NCBI RefSeq assembly: GCF_001280125.1
Contig: NZ_LGEG01000280.1
Location: 1 to 25,069 of the forward strand
DNA from: Streptomyces sp. NRRL F-6492
GTDB lineage: Bacteria > Actinomycetota > Actinomycetes > Streptomycetales > Streptomycetaceae
DNA length: 25,069 bases
Reading direction: 5' to 3'
A program made the translations under genes and the position numbers. Under the pieces are notes generated by a model. The model saw nothing but the letters and a program-made list of their open reading frames with translations. It made no database searches and was not told the origin of the DNA. Shown here piece after piece: positions 22,251 through 25,069 of the stretch. Every line of letters starts with the position of its first letter. Position 1 is the stretch's first letter.

Positions 22251-22319
22251 GACTGGTTCGGCGCGGGCGGCCGGTCCCTACTGGACGGAACGCGCCGTCA
22301 AGGACCTGAGGAGAACTCC

Positions 22320-22886
22320 ATGGCATCCGCCGGGCAGGCGGTCGGCAACCGCCCCGCGCAGTACATGTTCGCCGCCCTGCACGCGACCCATCAGCAGGCG
22401 GACGCGAAGGCCGGCATCCTGGCGGCGGCGCAGGCGGCGCTGGCCGGAACCGCGGGGGGCTGGACCCACCGGGCCGTGCTCGCCTGGGAGGGGGGCGGTG
22501 GAACCGGATGGTTCGCGGGGGCGCTGCTGGTGCTGTTCACCGGCGGGCTGATCGGCGGTGTGGTGAGCCTGGCGGCCGCGTTGAGCCCGCGGCTGCTGCG
22601 CGACGGGGGAGTCAACCGGTACAGCTTCCTCCACTTGGCGTCGGGGCCCGACATCCTGCCGGCCGGGGGCGCGGAGGGGTGCGGGGGCGCGTCCGAAGGC
22701 TCCTCCGCGAGCGTGTCCGTTTCCGCGGACGAGGCCGCCGAGCGGCGGGAGTTGTCGCTCACCGTGCGCTTCCTCGCCCGCGTCGCCGTGCGCAAGTACC
22801 GCTGCCTGGCGGTGGCGGTGGTGTGCACGGCCGTCATGGGCGTGGCCGCGGGGCTGGGGGTGATCCTCCCGACACCGGCGGTCTGA
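22320..22886 (+). CDS. PycTM-like membrane effector (Pycsar-type)
   Basis: 188-aa membrane protein. The N-terminal AQYMFAALHATHQQADAKAGILAAAQAALAG carries the D-x-K-A signature (D28, K30) at the start of the first membrane helix that marks the PycTM/Pycsar-effector domain. Two further helices lie at ~64-88 (GWFAGALLVLFTGGLIGGVVSLAAAL) and ~162-184. Between them are an R-Y-S-F-L-H motif, a Gly/Ser-rich loop and an amphipathic LTVRFLARVAVRKY helix, all in the family order. In Pycsar, binding of cCMP or cUMP makes such proteins permeabilise the membrane and stop phage growth. ATG 22320 follows GAGGAGAA. It is divergent from the cyclase-NACHT-TPR operon by a 297-bp gap, consistent with a separately controlled toxin. 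The identification is from motif memory, not a search. Confidence 0.75.
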   Translation: MASAGQAVGNRPAQYMFAALHATHQQADAKAGILAAAQAALAGTAGGWTHRAVLAWEGGGGTGWFAGALLVLFTGGLIGGVVSLAAALSPRLLRDGGVNRYSFLHLASGPDILPAGGAEGCGGASEGSSASVSVSADEAAERRELSLTVRFLARVAVRKYRCLAVAVVCTAVMGVAAGLGVILPTPAV

Positions 22887-22903
22887 CGACACCGGCGGCC
22901 TGT

Positions 22904-22937
22904 CGGCGGCAGTGCTCCGACGGCGGCAGTGCCCTGA
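22904..22937. repeat. Two tandem 17-bp repeats between convergent genes
   Basis: A 17-bp unit CGGCGGCAGTGCTCCGA (22904-22920) is followed directly by a copy with two changes (22921-22937). They fill the 62-bp gap between the convergent PycTM-like and Crp-type genes. I see no strong hairpin with a T-tract, so a terminator role is uncertain. Confidence 0.6.
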
Positions 22938-22948
22938 CGCACGCCCGG

Positions 22949-23656
22949 TCACGGCAGTTCGTCCGCCAGGTCCGCCAGCCGTCTGAGGCGGGGCAGGTCC
23001 CGGACGGTGGTGGAGCGGTAGCCGGTCTCCAGCAGTCCCTCCTCCCGCAGTTCGCGCAGGACCTTGTGGACGGTCGTCTCGGCGGCTCCGACCAGGGTGG
23101 CCAGCTCCGGCTGCGTCAGGCGGCAGCCGATCACCACGCCGTGGGGCCCGGGCGACCCGTGGGAGGCGGCGAGTTCCACCAGCAGCCGGGCCAGCCGGAC
23201 CTTCGCCGGGTACCCGCGGAACTCCAGCCGCCGCCGGTTCGCCCAGCGGAGCCGTTCGGCGACGACGCCTGCCAGGGCCACGGAGACCTCCGGGAGGCGC
23301 AGCAGCAGTTCGCGCAGCGCGGCGCTCGGCAGCACCCGGACGGTCAGCGGACCGCAGGCGGTGACCGTCGCGGACCGGGGGGCGCCGGTCATGGCGGCCA
23401 TCTCGCCCACCGTGTCCCCGGCGGCCCTCACCGCGAGGAGCGAACTCTCACCGTTCTCCACGGTCGCCGTGACCTTGGCGAAACCGGACAGCAGCAGGAA
23501 CACGTGCCCGTCGTCCATCCCCTCCCTGAGCAGCACGGCATCCGCCTCGAACCGTTTCCGGACACCCAGGCCGAGCAGTTCCCGCCGGGCCGCGGGCGAC
23601 AGCGACCCCAGCAGACTGCGCGCGGGCCACTCCTCCGGTCCGATGGTCTCGTTCAC
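22949..23656 (-). CDS. Crp/Fnr-family regulator with cyclic-nucleotide-binding domain
   Basis: 235-aa transcription factor. Residues ~15-130 are a cNMP-binding beta-roll. The phosphate-binding cassette is GDTVGEMAAMTGAPRSATVTA (80-100), with E84 (ribose contact) and R94 (cyclic-phosphate contact) both present, so a cyclic nucleotide is a likely ligand. A long dimerisation helix follows. A winged HTH lies at ~180-210 (LTQPELATLVGAAETTVHKVLRELREEGLL). GTG 23656 is preferred because GGGGG lies 6 nt upstream. An ATG pair at 23725/23722 would add ~23 residues of Ser/Arg/Gly repeat encoded by a hexamer tract. It is convergent with the PycTM-like gene. The locus therefore holds a nucleotide maker, a nucleotide-gated toxin and a nucleotide-gated regulator side by side, which suggests that it responds to the same signal. 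Confidence 0.88.
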   Translation of the reverse strand: MNETIGPEEWPARSLLGSLSPAARRELLGLGVRKRFEADAVLLREGMDDGHVFLLLSGFAKVTATVENGESSLLAVRAAGDTVGEMAAMTGAPRSATVTACGPLTVRVLPSAALRELLLRLPEVSVALAGVVAERLRWANRRRLEFRGYPAKVRLARLLVELAASHGSPGPHGVVIGCRLTQPELATLVGAAETTVHKVLRELREEGLLETGYRSTTVRDLPRLRRLADLADELP

Positions 23657-23674
23657 GTGGATCCCCCGGCTCCC

Positions 23675-23710
23675 TCTGCTTCTGCTTCCACTGCTTCTGC
23701 TTCTGCTTCC
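23675..23710. repeat. Hexanucleotide repeat (TTCTGC-like) at the Crp-type gene start
   Basis: Six units of a TTCTGC/TTCCAC-like hexamer in tandem lie 19-54 bp upstream of the preferred GTG start. On the minus strand they read as GAAGCA repeats, just 5' of the GGGGG ribosome-binding site. If the upstream ATG is used they encode a Ser-Arg repeat. Length change by slippage would alter the leader or the N-terminus without shifting the frame. Confidence 0.8.
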
Positions 23711-23863
23711 GCGACCGGACATCATCGTGCCGGTTCCGGCGCGGGGACTCCACCGCCGGGGTGCGGGGGCAGGCGTACGGCCGAGGAGCACCGGGCCCTC
23801 GAAAACACTTCGCGCACGCACGCGCGGGCGCGCGCGAGAGGGACTTGCCCTTGCCGGAGGCAT

Positions 23864-23875
23864 TGGTCTAGTCCA
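23864..23875. promoter_or_regulatory. DasR-type operator (dre-like) upstream of SARP gene
   Basis: TGGTCTAGTCCA matches 11 of 12 positions of the core TGGTCTAGACCA of the DasR-responsive element known from Streptomyces chitin/N-acetylglucosamine genes. It lies within a TTGG-N-CTAG-N-CCAA dyad (23863-23876). It is 103 bp upstream of the SARP-like ATG and 207 bp upstream of the Crp-type start. TTGC-type -35 candidates lie just before it, so binding could block a rightward promoter. Confidence 0.5.
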
Positions 23876-23978
23876 AACTGATCATTGACGAAGCCTCTGC
23901 AGAGTCGGCCGCGCACGGCCCGCAATGCCGCCGCCGGTCATGAACGACAGTTCGCGGTCATCGGACGAGGGGGACGCC

Positions 23979-25069
23979 ATGTCAGAGACGACGTCGGCCA
24001 CGGGGCTTCCCCGGGGCGGCCCGGCCGGTGAGCCGGGCACGTTCGGACCGCGGCTCCGGGCGTTCCGCAGACGGGCCGGGCTGAGCCAGGAGACGGCCGC
24101 CGCACGGGCCGGGATCAGCACCAGGGCCCTGCGCGACATCGAGCGCGGCCGGGTCCGGCGGCCCCAGGCCCGCACCCTCCAGCGCCTCGCCGAGACGCTC
24201 GGACTGACCGGCGGCGAGCTGGCGGACCTGCTGGCCGCCGCCCGCGCCGGGACGCCGCGCGGCGCCGGCCGCCCCCGGCTCCTCATCCTCGGCCCGCTCT
24301 CCCTCCAGCGCGGCCGGACCCCCGTCCCCGTCACCAGCCCGATGCTGCGCCGCCTGCTCGGGCTCCTCGCGCTCAAGCACCCCGAGCCCGCCACCCAGCG
24401 GGAGATCACCGACACCCTCTGGCCGGCCGGACCGCCCACCTCCCACCAGAGCCTCGTCCACACCTACGTCAGCCAGGTCCGCCGGCTCCTGGAGCAGGAC
24501 GGCCCCCGGACCGGCCCGCCGCCCACCGTGGTCCGCACCCCCACCGGCTACCTCCTCGAAGCGGCCCGGAGCCAGATCGACCTCGGCCACTTCGACGAAC
24601 TCCTCGACCAGGCGGAGCGGCTGCACCGCACGCCCGACCCGCTCTCCGCGTACGAGGCGCTGACCCAGGCCCTGCGGTGGTGGCGGGGCCCGGTCCTCGC
24701 GGACGCCGACCCGGTGCTGCGCCAGCACCCCGCCGCCGTGGTGGCCAACGAGCGGCGGGTCAGGGCCGTACTGCTGCACGCCGACACGGCGCTGCTGCTG
24801 CACCGGCCCGGGGAGGCCGTCCCGGCGCTGTGGGACATGGTGAACGCCGAGCCGCTCCACGAGGGTCTGCACGCCCGGCTGATCCTCGCCCTCGCCAGCT
24901 GCGGCGAACAGGCCGCCGCGCTCCAGGTGTTCAACCGGCTGCGCGACCGGCTCGACGACGAACTGGGCATCGCGCCCGGCGCGGAGGTCCGCGACGCCCA
25001 CCTGCGGGTGCTGCGCCAGCAACTGCCCCTCGCGCGGCGCCCCGGCCGCCCCGCCCCCCGCCCCGGCCG
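23979..25069 (+). CDS. XRE-SARP-BTAD regulator (3' end outside window)
   Basis: At least 363 residues, open at the right edge. Residues ~22-85 are an XRE helix-turn-helix (LRAFRRRAGLSQETAAARAGISTRALRDIERGRVRRPQARTLQRLAETLGL). Residues ~98-180 are an OmpR-like winged helix of the SARP/AfsR type (LLILGPLSLQRG...LRRLLGLLALKHPEPATQREITDTLWPAGPP...LVHTYVSQVRRLLEQ...VRTPTGYLLE). Residues ~185-345 are the bacterial transcriptional activation domain (IDLGHFDELLDQAERL...ALRWWRGPVLAD...AEPLHEGLHARLILALASCGEQAAALQVFNRLRDRLDDELGIAPGAEVRDAHLRVLRQQ). The end is Arg/Pro-rich, suggesting a linker to a further domain such as NB-ARC/TPR, or a near stop. ATG 23979 has GAGGGGG 5 nt upstream. SARPs usually activate secondary-metabolite clusters, so one may begin to the right. 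Confidence 0.9.
   Translation, partial: MSETTSATGLPRGGPAGEPGTFGPRLRAFRRRAGLSQETAAARAGISTRALRDIERGRVRRPQARTLQRLAETLGLTGGELADLLAAARAGTPRGAGRPRLLILGPLSLQRGRTPVPVTSPMLRRLLGLLALKHPEPATQREITDTLWPAGPPTSHQSLVHTYVSQVRRLLEQDGPRTGPPPTVVRTPTGYLLEAARSQIDLGHFDELLDQAERLHRTPDPLSAYEALTQALRWWRGPVLADADPVLRQHPAAVVANERRVRAVLLHADTALLLHRPGEAVPALWDMVNAEPLHEGLHARLILALASCGEQAAALQVFNRLRDRLDDELGIAPGAEVRDAHLRVLRQQLPLARRPGRPAPRPG

Noticed and set aside
23982..25022. 346-codon minus-strand frame at the right edge
   Set aside because: Antisense to a clear plus-strand XRE-SARP-BTAD protein with full domain motifs.

Overview
The window reads as high-GC actinobacterial DNA, most likely Streptomyces. G/C-ending codons dominate the coding frames, GTG/TTG starts and ATGA/GTGA stop-start overlaps are common, and a SARP-type regulator closes the right edge. 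The first ~100 bases are long G and C homopolymers and look like a low-quality contig end.

Positions ~186-13,858 are one end of a tailed-phage prophage or a close relative. Most genes lie on the minus strand. Read from right to left they are: a divergent XRE-like repressor with three operators; a tightly overlapped early operon (small protein, cytosine-5 DNA methyltransferase, zinc-ribbon and winged-helix replication-type proteins, small membrane protein); an internal switch made of a leaderless plus-strand RHH regulator and three identical palindromic operators; a duplicated-domain protein of unknown function; and a packaging/head block (small terminase, large terminase, HNH nuclease, portal, MuF-like head protein with a long repetitive C-terminal extension). 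No integrase lies in the window. The prophage ends at 13,816-13,858, the 3' half of a tRNA-Thr(CGU) gene cut at its anticodon loop, followed by the tRNA terminator.

Positions 13,860-15,630 form a 1.7-kb islet between that remnant and a second, decayed copy of the same tRNA 3' end plus terminator, exactly 1732 bp away in an ungapped alignment. It holds a lipoprotein gene and a secreted-protein gene that looks internally frame-shifted. I read it as the leftover of an earlier integration into the same tRNA.

Positions 15,671-23,656 are the most interesting part, a probable nucleotide-signalled conflict (anti-phage) locus. A minus-strand operon with GTGA/ATGA overlaps encodes a class III nucleotidyl-cyclase-like protein, a 1464-aa NACHT-type STAND NTPase and a five-repeat TPR protein. 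Divergent from it is a small membrane protein resembling the PycTM (Pycsar) effector. Convergent with the effector is a Crp/Fnr regulator with an intact-looking cyclic-nucleotide pocket. The inferred logic is that NACHT/TPR sense infection, the cyclase-like protein makes or binds a cyclic nucleotide, PycTM damages the membrane, and the Crp protein gives a transcriptional response.

Positions 23,657-25,069 hold an intergenic region with a DasR-type (dre-like) palindrome, then a plus-strand XRE-SARP-BTAD regulator that runs off the window.
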